Origin: Adiantum capillus-veneris
Lineage: Eukaryota; Streptophyta; Polypodiopsida; Polypodiales; Pteridaceae
Assembly (NCBI GenBank): GCA_014529385.2
Contig: CM043949.1
Coordinates: forward strand, 146,485,850 to 146,549,849
Reading direction: 5' to 3'
DNA length: 64,000 bases
The position numbers and the translations under genes are program-made. How positions within the stretch are numbered: the first letter of the stretch is position 1; the number at the start of each line of letters is the position of its first letter. The notes under the pieces are model-generated. The model did not search any database, had not been told where the DNA came from, and saw only the letters and a program-made list of their open reading frames with translations. Of the stretch, positions 11,868-23,099 are shown piece by piece.

Positions 11868-12496
11868 CACGATATACGTGGTTCACCCAATATGGGCTAC
11901 GTCCACGGGAAAGCAGCCACTCAATGGCTTTAGTACTTCAAAACAAGAAGTAGTTTACAAAGGGATTATACCCTTAATGGAGCTCCCGCCTTGCTTCACT
12001 CTCACCACCTCACACTCACCTTGTTGCATCAACTTCACACTATGAAATGTGTGTAGAAATGGCCTCCTTTTATAGGCCAAAAGGGCTGCCCTCTCTTATG
12101 AGAGACAGCCATGTGTAGCCGCCCTTGTGTGAATAAGTCCAAATCGGACCCTCCAATCCGCCCATGTGTGGCCGCCCTTGAGAAGACAAGTCCGCTTTTG
12201 AATTCGGCCACCGGCCATTGACTTCCGACCACCGGCCATTGACTACCGGCCACCGGCCAACCGACCGGTTGTTTTCCGACCACTTTTCGACCGCCGTCCA
12301 GCCATAATATTCCGGCGAAAAAAAAAGTCTCGGGGCGGGCCTTTAAAGTTGTCCCTGATTCTTGTCCATGAAAATTTTGGTTTTCGGTGAGTGATTTTCC
12401 TTCACGCACGATGGCTTCTCCTCATAATGGGGGCCTTACAAATGTGCGCTTTTAGCACAGAAAATTACAAGGGTAAATCAGGCTCCATACTTAACA
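11749..12496 (-). repeat. 5' LTR of copia copy 1
   Basis: 748 bp, TGTTAGG...TTAACA as read on plus. (GA)n near 11836-11864. TATA box on the minus strand at plus 12066-12074. Fewer CCGGCC-type units than the left LTR. Confidence 0.9.
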
Positions 12497-12659
12497 TGAA
12501 GACCCACAGGAGATCGAGGACCAAGAGGAGGTGCTGCAACCCGAGTCCATTATTCGACATGAAGACAAGGTATTAAGAGGCGGTAAGACTATCCGACGAT
12601 ATCTTATTAAATTTAAGAATTATCCTTTTGAAGATGCTAGATGGATGCAAGGTATATAA
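12497..12659 (+). pseudogene. gypsy chromodomain-like C-terminus, far side of the copia insertion
   Basis: After the TGAAG duplication the gypsy frame continues without a break and ends at TAA 12657-12659. The segment YLIKFKNYPFEDARWM has the aromatic and hydrophobic pattern of the plant chromovirus chromodomain core. In family members this domain guides integration to chromatin. Confidence 0.85.
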
Positions 12660-13065
12660 TTAAAGGATAACCTAAACCTTGTCAATGCTTACAATGCTTC
12701 CCAAGAGTAAGCAAATGTACAAAATGTGAAAAATGAACAAAGTTTTTGTCTTATAAGAATCTCTTTTTCTTTATTGTGCACAAAAATGAAGTAGTATGCA
12801 TGCTTAGATCAAGTTTGCGGAGACGACGTCTCCCAAACACCAAGTAGAGCTTGTCACTCTACTATGGAAGATTGATAGGACTAATGTGCAGGTATGCTTG
12901 CGGCAGCCTCAGGCTCTCAAGCACCAAATGGACTAGTCATCCATTGTAGAATGATGTCGTAGGATAACATAGGGATCCTCTACCCGCTAAGAAAAGGACT
13001 CATGAATATGCTTTATCTTCTCTACACCATAGTCGAGGACGACTATGATTTCAAGAGAGAGGTAA
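12660..13065 (+). other. 3' untranslated part of the gypsy element with polypurine tract
   Basis: No open frame. It ends in the purine run CAAGAGAGAGGTAA (13052-13065) immediately before the 3' LTR, as expected for a plus-strand primer. Confidence 0.75.
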
Positions 13066-14534
13066 TGTCATAATAATCAATATCTAATTCTCCTAAATGA
13101 TTTTCTCATGTTAAACTGATCATTTAATATGAGGAAGTGCCAGGGGAGAAAAAGCTAGAATATTGGTTAAGCTAGCAGACTGGCCATAGTAGGGATCCAA
13201 AGGAGGGAAAATAGGGATCCAAAGGGGGGGGGGGCATCTGCAAAAGATCCATGTGCAACAATGGGCTAAAAAGACCGTAAGGTTCAGCCCATTAAGACTT
13301 CCAAAATGCTAAGGTTCCAAAATTCAAAGTTGTGTCCAAAGGTCAACCATAGGGCAATTGGATGCTTTGTGTGTGTACAAAAAAGTCTTTACAATCTCTA
13401 CTTAGGAGGGGGCGAGCCTTTCTTGTAGGGGATGAGAGAGAAAGCCACACACACACACACACACACACAAGCTCCCTTTACACAAAGGGAATGAGGGACA
13501 CATGTCAGCTCCCTAGCCCAGATGCCCACAAGGTGTACCCAATTCCTATTGGATGGCCTTGGAGGTGGACCAATGAGAATTAGGCTAGAGTAAATCTAGT
13601 TTAATTAATTTAAAAACACTTAATAAAAGAAGCAATGAGAATTAAGTCCTCTAGAAGACTATTGGACAGTCTCCCAAGGGGTCCAATGAGCATGTAGCAG
13701 CCCAATGGCTTCTATGATTCCTATTGGCCAGGAGGCAAAGGGGTCCAATGAGAGGATAGCAAGAGCAAATAGCAAGGGGGGTCGGCCAAGAGAGAGAGAG
13801 AGGGGGCTGATTTTTGCAAGGCATTATCACACACACACTCACACAATCTCATGTGTGAACTAAAGAAGACTCTCTCTCCTTCTCAAGCTTTAATGGAAAG
13901 CTTACCACCTACTCCAAGCTTGTGAGAAGGGAGGCCTACACCAACAACTGTTGGCTTTGTGATGCAAATCCAACCAAGAGACAAGCTTCAATGCATGCTC
14001 ATCTCCTCTACCATGCTAATTACTAATCTAAGCTATGCTAATATGAGTGATTATGTGAGGAGATGTACATCTTTCTTGTAAGATACTCCTTCTTCCTCTC
14101 AATCTACTCTCATATCCTGCTAGCTCTCACCATCTTTGAAGGTGTGTGAGGTCTTGGGTCTGAGACCAGGGATAATTGATGTAGTGTTTTTGCTTAGTGC
14201 ATGAAGCTTTCATCTTCATTGCACTAGCTAGTCTTGAAGGAACACAAAGAATTGTATTGTACAATGTCTCTCTTGATGGGAGAAACCATAATACAAAGCC
14301 TTTTGGAGGGGGGACCGGCTCCATGCAAATCCGGTCCTCAATTGTTGTCAATAACTTAATTTCTCTCTCTTTTGAAAGTATTGTTCATGCTATCTAACTA
14401 GGTGTTATGCTTTTTGTTGCTCTCTCCACCCAAGCACTCTTGTAATTCTCATTAGGAATCTATTCTAATGAAATGCCCACTATGTTCATGCTAATTTCCG
14501 CTACACACAAGTTTTTAGGCCATTAAATGTTACA
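13066..14534 (+). repeat. 3' LTR of the chromodomain gypsy element
   Basis: 1469 bp, matching 1458-2948 and ending ...GTTACA at 14534, followed by target duplication CTTCT. The CCAAT-rich block is repeated at about 13545-13760. Confidence 0.93.
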
Positions 14535-14539
14535 CTTCT

Positions 14540-16105
14540 TGAGCTTTGCTATCTCCTCATTGTGTTGTGAATATGGAGCTATTTCCATAGATGATTTTGC
14601 TCCTTGGTTCATCAGAAGTGTAGTTAGACTAGATGTGATTGAATCATATAAAGCCATTAACTTCTCATAAGCCTTTTTTTCACTCTTCATTTTTGCCTTA
14701 AAGCCTCTACATATCCACTTGATTTTCACTATCTCTAATATTGAGGCTTTCTATGTCACCATAATCTTCTTGGAGATTCTTTTTTTGCTTCTTGCAGTCC
14801 ATCTTGCTTCATCTTGATATCTTGATCTTGGACCTTCATGGATTGCTTTTCTGCCACCCTATGTCTTAACATCTATTAGCTCTCTTTGTTTGGCATTGAT
14901 GACATTTCACTGGCAAAGTACAATGTAAGTAATTTATGTATCTATTACATGAAAAAGGATATAAACTTGTTGGCATATGGAGAATATAATTCTATACCAT
15001 TTTCTTTTGACCAATTTCATGATATTTATTGCATAAGACAGCATCAATAGTTGATAATTGACATAAAATAAAACAAGAGTATTAATTGTTAATAGATAAC
15101 AATTGATGTCTTATGCAATAGATGATATCTATTGCATAGACAAAACCAACAAATGATAATTGACATAAGATTAAAAAAAAGAACACTTATAGCAAATACT
15201 CTATAGATGAGCTCAAAGTAGTTAATTTTTCACTCACCAAGAGATTTTTATAAGCACGTTGGCCAAGGCTTCCTTGCGCAAACTCTGGGTTGTCCTTTCT
15301 CTCTAGAGACACACTAAGAATCCCGCAAAGAAAAATGCCCCCAAAATAGTGCACCACATACGTAGGGAAAAGGGCCATCCAAAGAATAACCAAAGAGGAG
15401 TTGCTTCATAAGCTATCTTTCCCAAGATGACCACCCCTGATTCCATGTAATGATGTGTAAAATCCACTTTTGATGATCGAGATGATCCAATTGTGACATC
15501 TCCTACAACTGCATCATATGTCTAGAAAAAATCACAAATTGTCAAATACTTCTCCTTATACATTATCTATATGCTCTATTTTTAATGAAAAAAAGATTTA
15601 TTAATTTTGTGCTTTTGTAATTTCTTGATTTTTCAAAAGATAGGCTTCATTAATCATGAGGACTAGGTGTTATACACCTTGAAATCATTCAAGCTTGCAC
15701 TAAATTTGTTCTATAATAAATATTTAAAATTAATTTTTTTCACTAATTAGATTGCTGTGGGATGTGTACAACCATGGATTGAATGTTTTTATGTAAAACT
15801 CCTTTGGAATGGTGTGGCACATACCAAGAACACAAGTAACAAGGCCATTCCCCTGAATTAATGATACATTTGGAAGAGAAAAAGAAATAAAAGAGACTTA
15901 TGAATAGACTAAAGAAAATAATTCTCTCAAATACTTGGACTTAGAATTTTAGTATTCATAACATCTAGTCACACATTTTGCACCTACATTTTTTTAGAAG
16001 TCTTTCCAATTCATAAAATTTATTTATAAGTGAGTTAATTGCCTCATTATTGCACTTGCTAATAACACATTTTGAATACTCTCTTCTCTCTCTCTCTCTC
16101 CTCCT

Positions 16106-16144
<39 letters not shown>

Positions 16145-16421
16145 AATAATCATGATATAGTGCTTGGGAATGTGATCATCTCAACAAAAAAAGGACAGAG
16201 CTAGTAAAGCAAAGCTGCTTTTTTTATCAGAACCTTTTAATTACTTATAACTAGTCCCCTTTGTTGTTCAAGAAAAAATTAATTAAGTTTGATTGCTACC
16301 TTTTTCTTATGATTGTTGTCGCCCTATTTATGGACCAAGCTCTATTAATCTTTTCAAAAAGAGGTAATTAACCTCTCTATTGGATGTCAATATAGCTAGA
16401 ATAAGTTCACTAGATCAATCC
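14540..16421. other. Old AT-rich sequence without an intact gene
   Basis: 14540-14729 (minus) continues the broken coiled-coil-like frame seen before 1453. An inverted repeat (15028-15048 against 15102-15119, about 18 matching bases) could form a hairpin. A CT-rich microsatellite occupies 16080-16143. A 68-codon minus frame at 15187-15393 has no recognised domain. Confidence 0.5.
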
Positions 16422-16611
16422 TGAAGGGATCGGGGAGCACCACAGACGGAGAGTGAGAGAGAGAGAGAGAAGGAGACACACACACGATGTGGGTGGGGAG
16501 ACTCAAAGAGTGAGCAGCCCCCTATACACTTATGCTATGTATAAGGTATACAAGTCAGTGGGCGCCCAGACTCTGGGCGCCGGGCAAGGCACAGACGCCT
16601 ATACCCCAACA
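16422..16611 (-). repeat. 3' LTR of the small copia element
   Basis: 190 bp with a short (GA)n and (CA)n tract. The adjoining inner bases read AAGTGGGAGGT on the minus strand, a polypurine tract. Confidence 0.88.
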
Positions 16612-16690
16612 ACCTCCCACTTAAAGGCGACTGTGCCTTTAAGCAAGAGAACCTAGTCTAAAGACTACAAAAGGCGAGAGAAAACCGCTC

Positions 16691-16954
16691 TCAACCGATG
16701 CCCACTGGCTGGCTGTGATCGTGTGCATCCGGCTGTCCTGCTCCCGTGTAAGTCCATACACCACCAGACGTACCGCACACGTACTGCAAGTATGTACGCA
16801 ATACCTGCAAACCTCCCCTATGCTCTATGCCGAGATCAGTCATCGAACGACTAATCAACCCTGCTGCAAATGCTCCCACTGCAGCTGCTATGTCGGGCCT
16901 CGAGATCAGCATCTCGTACATAAGGACACCGAACGTTGATGCAACCCCTGGCAA
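16691..16954 (-). pseudogene. copia RT C-terminus / RNase H start fragment
   Basis: The frame reads LMYEMLISRPDIAAAVGAF, the conserved copia motif at the end of RT (usually LMYAM..TRPDIAYAVG), followed by a tail resembling the copia LRYLKGT segment. RT catalytic motifs and most of RNase H are missing. Confidence 0.72.
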
Positions 16955-17127
16955 CCTCTGCCACCTCCAACTCAGAACTCAACACATGGCAATCCTGTCC
17001 CCTATCATAGAGACCATGGCACTCTGACTCCGAGCTCTGGAGTGACTCCTCGTGCCCACCACATATCACATGTGTACCAAGTGTATAACCATATGTCCTC
17101 TCTGCATCAAGCTCTGGCATAAGCATA

Positions 17128-17676
17128 TCAAGAAATGACTCCACAATAGTTGGACATCTCAACATCCATGTGAGTCATCTCTGTCATCACCTCTGATGAC
17201 TCATCCTGCTGTGACTCACTAGAGCTGTCCCGCTCTACCTGTGCATCCGTAGACGCAACCTGCACAACAAGGTCACTGCTCTGCACTCCATGCAAAGCAT
17301 CCTGCAACCCACAAGCAAAAGAGACTCGCCTGCTCTCTCGCTCTCTACCTGGCTGCATGATCACAGAGACAACACCGTCTCTCGTGTGATCCACATGCAA
17401 TGGGTAACCTGTACCACTCCTGGCACCTCTCGCAATCACTAGCGAACCCAAATGCATCACAAAATCTCGCTCTCGTAGCGAAATCTGACATCCACTATCC
17501 CGTAACTGTCTGACTGAGATCAAATCCCGTCTCAGATCTGGCACATAACGCACATGACGCAGGGTAAATCTCATACCACTGGGCAAGGACAAACATACGT
17601 CTCCTGTACCCTCAATGTCATACATAACACTATCAGCCATAATGCTCGCCAAAGAGCAACCAACAATGAGTAGCAA
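17128..17676 (-). pseudogene. copia protease-to-integrase linker fragment
   Basis: Residues 18-90 match the copia region after the protease active site: GTGDVCLSLPSGMRFTLRHV, YVPDLRRDLISV, GSLVIARG. The catalytic DSG motif is not present in the frame. The rest (Ser/Glu-rich, SSSESQQDESSE) is not recognised and leads by frameshift to the RT fragment. Confidence 0.7.
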
Positions 17677-19321
17677 ATGTCAACCAAATCAGCCCTAAAC
17701 TGGCTCGAATTGCATCAACAAAAGTCTGCAAATATGGCTGCAAATCAGCCCCAAAACAGCCCCAAAATTCAGCTCTTAAACAACTGCATAAACAAGTCAC
17801 AAACGTGTCCCAGATCAGCCTACAACTGAGTCATACATGGACACCTGCAAAGAGGAAACAATGGCTGAAAATTCAGCGCCCAAATAAGCCCTCAAACCTG
17901 CCTGTAAACTTGTAAACCTGTAGCTGAAACCTGCTGAAAAACCTCAAGCCATTAGTGCTCGAATCCGGCTACCTAGCTCGTAGCCACACAAGCATACATC
18001 ACAATACTCACTCCTGTGAGTGTGCCAAGATAACTGTACGCCTGTCAAACCCGTGAGCTAATCACCAAGCCCACAATGTGCGGTATCGATGCATACACAC
18101 ACACAAATCTCCCACCTGCAGAGAACACCGCACACAAATGTTGAGTGCAACCCGCAATCTCTACCTAGATCGCGCAAATGATACGCATAAAACTCCTGGG
18201 AAAATTTCGCCAGAGTTTCGTCAGTAAAACGGCCACAAAAAACTAGTAACCAAATTGACTGCACGCTCAAAACCATGAGCAACCAAAGCGCGTCAAATCA
18301 CACTCCAAATGCATGCACCAATCTCCACATTTTGCATACATCATTGCAAACACCTGCAAATCTAGTACACAAATATCTGCTCTACCTGTGACTGCCAAAA
18401 AACATGCTCGAGGCATACATTGCCGAGCTCAAAATGCAATCACATTAGTCTCCCTGAGCATCAAACCACATAAGGCATACATCGTATCCTCCCACCTGTG
18501 AGGAAACTTGCAGCAAATATCACTCTCACATCTGAGAGCAAACCATGTGTGGAATCCTCGACACACAATAAACAACTACTGCTGCAGAAAATTCAGCGTT
18601 CAGAATTTTACAATTCTGATATGACGAGTGCGTCCGGAGCGTGCCAAAACCCCAAGGTAGACTCCTGGATCATATGTATCCGAGTCCGGGTGTGAAAGCT
18701 ATGCCAAAAACAGTGTTTTTGGGACCCGAAAGTGCACAAATAAACCTGCTGCTGTACCTGCTGTAATTCAAAGCATAATTTCAGCAAATAGACATCACCA
18801 TCGCGTCCGGAGCGTGCCAAAACCCTGACCTAGACTCCTGGATCATGTAGATCTGACTCTGTATGACGGAGCTACGCAAAAAACTGCGTTTTAGAGCCCG
18901 AAAATGGCAAAAACGAGCTGCACACAGTCTTGAACCTGCTCTTGCTCCACTCTGCGTGATGCAATGTCCTCTCAATGCAAGCTCCAACACAAGAGCTCTG
19001 CCACAACAGCATCCAAGCACTCGAATGTCAAGCTCTCCTCCGCCGAGCACTTCTCTAACGAGCTCCACTGAGCTCAAAAGCTCCTCTCACCAAGGAAGCC
19101 GCAACCGCCTCCTCGACCAAGCTTGACCACACCAAGCTCCTAAGCTCCAAAGACAATGCTCCTCAAGCTAAAATCGCTCTCCGTGAAACTCCGCGATTGA
19201 ACTCCACCGTTGAGAGCGAGCGAGCTATCGCCTCGAAGCTCTCAAAGCCGTCGTGCTCTCCGCGGTCACCATAGCTGAAAGCTCACTTCTCTGTAGCACT
19301 CCATCTGTCGTGAAGCCAAAG
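17677..19321 (-). repeat. Leader region of the small copia element with internal direct repeats
   Basis: No coding match. A unit beginning CGTCCGGAGCGTGCCAAAAC occurs at 18631 and again at 18804, a spacing of 173 bases with about 100 bases of similarity. The region is also rich in CTGCAAA-like words. Confidence 0.6.
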
Positions 19322-19332
19322 CTCTGATACCA
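19322..19332 (-). other. PBS of the small copia element
   Basis: TGGTATCAGAG on the minus strand, separated from the LTR by two bases. Confidence 0.75.
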
Positions 19333-19334
19333 AT

Positions 19335-19526
19335 TGAAGGGGATCGGGGAGCACCACAGACGGAGAGTGAGAGAGAGAGAGAGAAGGAGACACACACACG
19401 ATGTGGGTGGGGAGACTCAAAGAGTGAGCAGCCCCTTATACACTTATGCTATGTATAAGGTATACAAGTCAGTGGGCGCCCAGACTCTGGGCGGCCGGGC
19501 AAGGCACAGACGCCTATACCCCAACA
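19335..19526 (-). repeat. 5' LTR of the small copia element
   Basis: 192 bp, matching 16422-16611 except for a few indels and substitutions. Confidence 0.88.
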
Positions 19527-19531
19527 AATCC

Positions 19532-20692
19532 GGTTCCTAACCTTGGTGCATAATTGATTATATGGTCTTTAAAAAGCACCCAAGTGGCTTGGTATCAAAA
19601 GCTACTACTAGGTCTATCTTAAACTCAATCATTAATTAGTTTGCTAGATTCTCTTCTTTTCCAAGGCAAAAGGCAGGACAACCTTTTAGTCACCTTACAA
19701 GAGGTCGGACACACCACAGCCATGGCGACGACGTGAACCCCCCCTCCCCCTTTTCCTCTCTTGCCCATCCTGCCTTAGAGGCCACATCATCGGCTCTGAT
19801 CTACTCTCATTGGATCTCATATACACCGCGGCGCATTATGCTTGCCTCACCCATTTTGCTCACACGTTCATGACTCTTTGGATTCATCACGACCCAGGCC
19901 ATCTCTTTGAGGGCAGCCCCGACCTCCCCTTTGTTTCTTCCCCTGCGACCTTGCCATGGCCGCCATTGATCCCTTGATGCCCTTGAGTACTCTTGTTAGG
20001 CTGAACAAGCCTAATCCAAGCACAAATGCTACTCTGTCACTCGCACGAACCAGGAAGGAAAAACAGGCAACAACATGGCAAAACAAAGCTCCATGCAGAG
20101 TCCTCTCTCTGTCAAACACACAACCCTCTTCTTGCAATTTCGACAACAGGCCTCCCATAAAAAAAAAAAGATGAGGTGTGTCTACCTTGCTGTCGACGCG
20201 CCGTCCCTCACAAACATCAAGTCTCTTTCTTTGTACACCTGCAATGTCCACCTCCCTTGAGCATACCTAAGATCAGGGCAAGTCCCAATTGTCTCCACCA
20301 TATTTTCTGGCAATCCCAACAAGAGGTAGGTGATGCAACCACCCCCATCGCACCACGCTAATTGCAAACCTCTCTTGCCTTGAGCATACCTCGCAATGGA
20401 AGACACACACACACACATACACAGAGACTGACTATGCAAGGAAGGCAGCGAGGGTCAGAAAGGCGGCATATATATCTCTCCCTCTTGTCTACGACCTCCC
20501 ACCTACCCATCATGTAATCCCCTAATAAAGACCAAATGCAAAATTTAACACATCTATGAACCTTTCCATGTGCAGCGCTTGTCTCATCACCTCAAGAGCT
20601 CTTTACTAGGAATGGGTGCAATAGCGAACACATCAAGACTTGCTTTCCCTTTCGCAACTCAAAATCCTTGAAACTTGGAAACTAGGAACAAG
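19532..20692. other. Unassigned sequence
   Basis: Moderately GC-rich with no recognised domain. A 127-codon minus frame (19868-20251) and small plus frames overlap in different frames with no family features. The words TTGAGCATACCT and CACCTCCCTTG/AACCTCTCTTG recur at 20254 and 20380, suggesting a short imperfect duplication. It may be the remains of a gene or low-copy DNA. Confidence 0.4.
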
Positions 20693-20700
20693 CTCATGAC

Positions 20701-20916
20701 CAGGGCTAGAAAATACATTTTTCCTAACCAAAGAAAATAAGGGCAAACTTGAAATTCTACCGGTTTTTAGGTCAAAATTTGAAGCTTTTGCCGGTATTTA
20801 CACTAAAACTTGTGTAAATTTGCCGGTTTTCTTTAAGGCAAGCTCAAAAATCTAACCGGGATTTTACGATCTTAGCCGGTTAAAATACACTGTACCCCGG
20901 TTTTTTTCTAACACTG
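20701..20916. mobile_element. hAT-type MITE with 8-bp target duplication
   Basis: 216 bp. Ends CAGGGCTAGAAAA and TTTTTCTAACACTG are imperfect inverted repeats. CTCATGAC flanks it on both sides (20693-20700 and 20917-20924), the 8-bp duplication typical of hAT transposases. There is no coding capacity, so it would be moved in trans. Two degraded relatives lie at 22101-22518 in the opposite orientation. Confidence 0.85.
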
Positions 20917-20924
20917 CTCATGAC

Positions 20925-22100
20925 TATGCAGCTTATTTTTACCTTTACACATTTACACAATTAATAGTTTGTGCTAGACTTTAGTGCACGCAAACCACTC
21001 AACCTCCTTGACAAAAGGTGGAAACTCTAACCTACCGCATGCATACACCAAGCATAAACATCCTACAGAGTATCTTAATTTCTTGTGCAACCAATTAAAT
21101 ATTGTTCTCCAGAAATAGTCCACAAACATTAATACCCTGTCTTTTCAAGCCTTATTCTGTTATTTTAAGAGAAAAAAATCGGTTTTTTGTAATGTTTGGA
21201 GTGTGGAGTATAAAAGCTAAGTACTTCACTTTGCCATTAGCCAAATACAAGGGAACAAATTTTTACTGCATAATCGGATGCGCAGTATTATCCCGAGTGT
21301 TTCCTTATTGTTTTTTTTTCCTTTTTCCCATACTTACAATTGTGAGTGGATGAGTCAGTTATTGCTAGAATTTTAGCATCCTTTTACTATAATTTTGTGA
21401 ATGATTCTTGTGGCCCCTCGTGCTTGAAAATATATGACTAGTATGGTCCTTAATTGTGTTTACCTTGATCATGACTTCCTTCGTGATGTACAACTCAACC
21501 TCTCCTTCTTCCCTTGCTTTTGTTTACCTCGATCATGTCCTCCTTCGTGATGTACACCTCCTTTTTGATGTACATCTTAACCTCTGCTTCTTCCCTTGAC
21601 TGTGTAGAAGGTTTGTTAAACATTGTTTGTACCTTGTGGAGGAGAATCCTCTCCAAGACTTTTCTCCTTCGACATACGTGATTCTAAAATTTGTGAATAT
21701 GTTTGAACAAGTCTATATAGATGCATTGAGTAGCTTGTATGGCGGTGCCACTAAGCCACACAAGCATACTATAGATGCATTGAGTAGCTTGTATGGCGGT
21801 GCTACTAAGCCACACAAGCATACTTCCACCTTGTCAACATCATGACTATAACACCAATAATTAAGTGCAAGGGGTTCAATCTTCAGTGCATAACCATTGA
21901 CATGTAGTTTTCTTATCAACTATGTGTAGACAGTAGAGCTCTCATACTTGTAATTTCAATTTCCTTGTCTTTCGGTTGGTGCCATACAATGTGATCAAAC
22001 GATTACAAGCTTCCTTGGGGAATCGGCATCATGTATGTGTGCAATGATGACATCTCACACACTTATAGACAACCAATGCATGACCAATGTTTGAGAGAAA
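20925..22100. repeat. Unique-looking DNA with a 54-bp tandem duplication
   Basis: 21717-21770 and 21771-21824 are near-identical 54-bp units starting ATAGATGCATTGAGTAGC, one base apart in sequence. Around 21463-21600 the words GATCATG, CTTCCTTCGTGATGTACA and CTTCTTCCCTTG recur in imperfect tandem. No gene is recognised. Confidence 0.7.
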
Positions 22101-22518
22101 CTAGGGTCCAATCTATTTCAACTAATTGCAACAAAAAATCCCGATTAGATTTTGAGCTTGCCTTGAAGAAAATCAGGAATTTTACATAAGTTTTAGTGTA
22201 AATATCGATAAAGGCTTCAAATTTTGACCTCAAAACCGGGAGAATTTAAAGTTTGCCCTTACTTTTTTCAGTTAGGGGAAATGTATTTTTCTAGTGACGC
22301 CAAGTTGGGCTGTTAACAACCGGGGTCTAGTGTATTTTAACCGGCTGAAATTATAAAATCCCGATTAGATTTTAAGCTTGCCTTTAAGAAAACCGGTGAA
22401 TTTGCACAAGTTGTGGTGTGATTACCAGCAAAAGCTTCAAATTTTGACCTGAAAACCGGAGAATTTCAAGTTTCTCCTTATTTTGATCGGTTAGGAATAA
22501 TGTTTTTTTCTAGCCCTG
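22101..22518. mobile_element. Two degraded copies of the same MITE, head to tail
   Basis: Compared in reverse complement with 20701-20916, both about 22101-22298 and 22312-22518 share its internal words (ATCCCGATTAGATTTT, GCTTCAAATTTTGACCT, TTAGG...TTTTTCTAG). The second keeps a good terminus CTAGCCCTG at 22510-22518. No clean 8-bp duplication was found for either, so ends and the order of insertion are uncertain. Confidence 0.7.
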
Positions 22519-22653
22519 GCCCTCTCCATGACCAGCTTTTTTACTCCTCATTTCCAATTTTAAGGTCGTTTGAAAGTTCAGAGGTTGGCTAATGATTTTT
22601 CATAATCCTTAAAGCCCTATCATTAACTCCCTCAAGAGGGAAGTAGAGCGTAC

Positions 22654-23066
22654 CCCATTTGCGACGAGGTCGACCATGTCGTTATAGGTGGGGCCGGACG
22701 AGGCATTGCCGGTGAAGTTGAAGCATGAGTAGTGGATGGACATGTTGGGGGAGGCGCTGCTGCTGGGGGGAGAATGGAGAGCGCCATCTCGAAGACATCG
22801 ATGCAGAAGCCACGAACGCGCGCCGGGTCGGAGCAGTTGACGAACTGGCGGAGCGAGCGTATGTTGGGCACCAGCACCTTCAGCTGCGCTTGCTCCTTGG
22901 TCGCCGCCATGACGGGCGACAAGGGCGTCGCCGGACAGCTCCTCTCATTATCTGGTGCACCAGCGGTTATGGCGCATGTGCAGCTTACCAATAGCCACAC
23001 GCCCGCTAATTTGATGCTTAACGTCACTACTCTTGCTGATCGTGCGGGGCTAGTACTACTCTGCAT
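22654..23066 (-). pseudogene. Glutamate receptor-like (GLR) ligand-binding domain fragment, 5' exon
   Basis: The minus frame from ATG 23066 begins with a hydrophobic stretch (LAGVWLLVSCTCAITAGA, residues about 19-37) suitable as a signal peptide. LKVLVPN, then FVNCSD and GFCIDVFEMALSILP, follow at about residues 62-100; this is the start of the GLR ligand-binding S1 lobe, whose plant members carry G-F-C/S-I-D-V-F. A frameshift in a six-base G run on the plus strand (22765-22770) moves the reading to a second frame that continues SIHYSCFNFTG and PTYNDMVDLVANG, the next conserved GLR segment. It ends at a GT donor at 22653-22652, where GLR genes usually have an intron. The usual 400-residue amino-terminal domain is missing and no later exons are found leftward. 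Fragment or pseudogene; the shift could be a sequencing slip. Confidence 0.72.
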
Positions 23067-23099
23067 AGGAATCGTCGACAGTAAATTTGGAAACCCTAA

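Larger units (their letters stand above)
6946..12496 (-). mobile_element. Ty1/copia element (Tork/Tnt1-like), copy 1, degenerate, nested in gypsy
   Basis: It has LTRs 6946-7723 and 11749-12496 and 5-bp target duplication TGAAG (6941-6945 and 12497-12501). The PBS (minus strand) lies just inside the right LTR, so transcription ran right to left. Domain order Gag, protease, integrase, RT, RNase H on the minus strand is the copia order. The bases just inside the left LTR (7724-7735) match the external right flank (12497-12508) rather than the expected polypurine tract. Confidence 0.93.
1458..14534 (+). mobile_element. Ty3/gypsy chromodomain retrotransposon, full length but dead, with a nested copia element
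   Basis: The element is bounded by LTRs (1458-2948, 13066-14534) with TG...CA ends and a perfect 5-bp target duplication CTTCT (1453-1457 and 14535-14539). It has an initiator-Met PBS (2950), a Gag frame, RT-RNase H-integrase order, and a chromodomain-like C-terminus, which defines a chromovirus-type gypsy element. A copia element (6946-12496) sits inside the last coding segment. Without that insert and one TSD copy it would be about 7.5 kb. It cannot be autonomous: two in-frame stops, an altered RT active site, a deletion removing zinc knuckle and protease, and a deletion removing the integrase catalytic Glu region are visible. Confidence 0.93.
16422..19526 (-). mobile_element. Small copia deletion derivative with about 190-bp LTRs
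   Basis: LTRs at 16422-16611 and 19335-19526 are almost identical and end in TGAAGGG...CCAACA. The target duplication AATCC is perfect (16417-16421 and 19527-19531). The PBS on the minus strand (plus 19322-19332) fixes the direction. Only pieces of protease-region and RT/RNase H coding remain, and a 1.65-kb leader carries internal direct repeats. It is non-autonomous. Confidence 0.88.

Noticed and set aside
19868-20251. 127-codon minus frame as a gene
   Set aside because: Biased composition, overlapping frames on both strands, no domain and no start context worth trusting.
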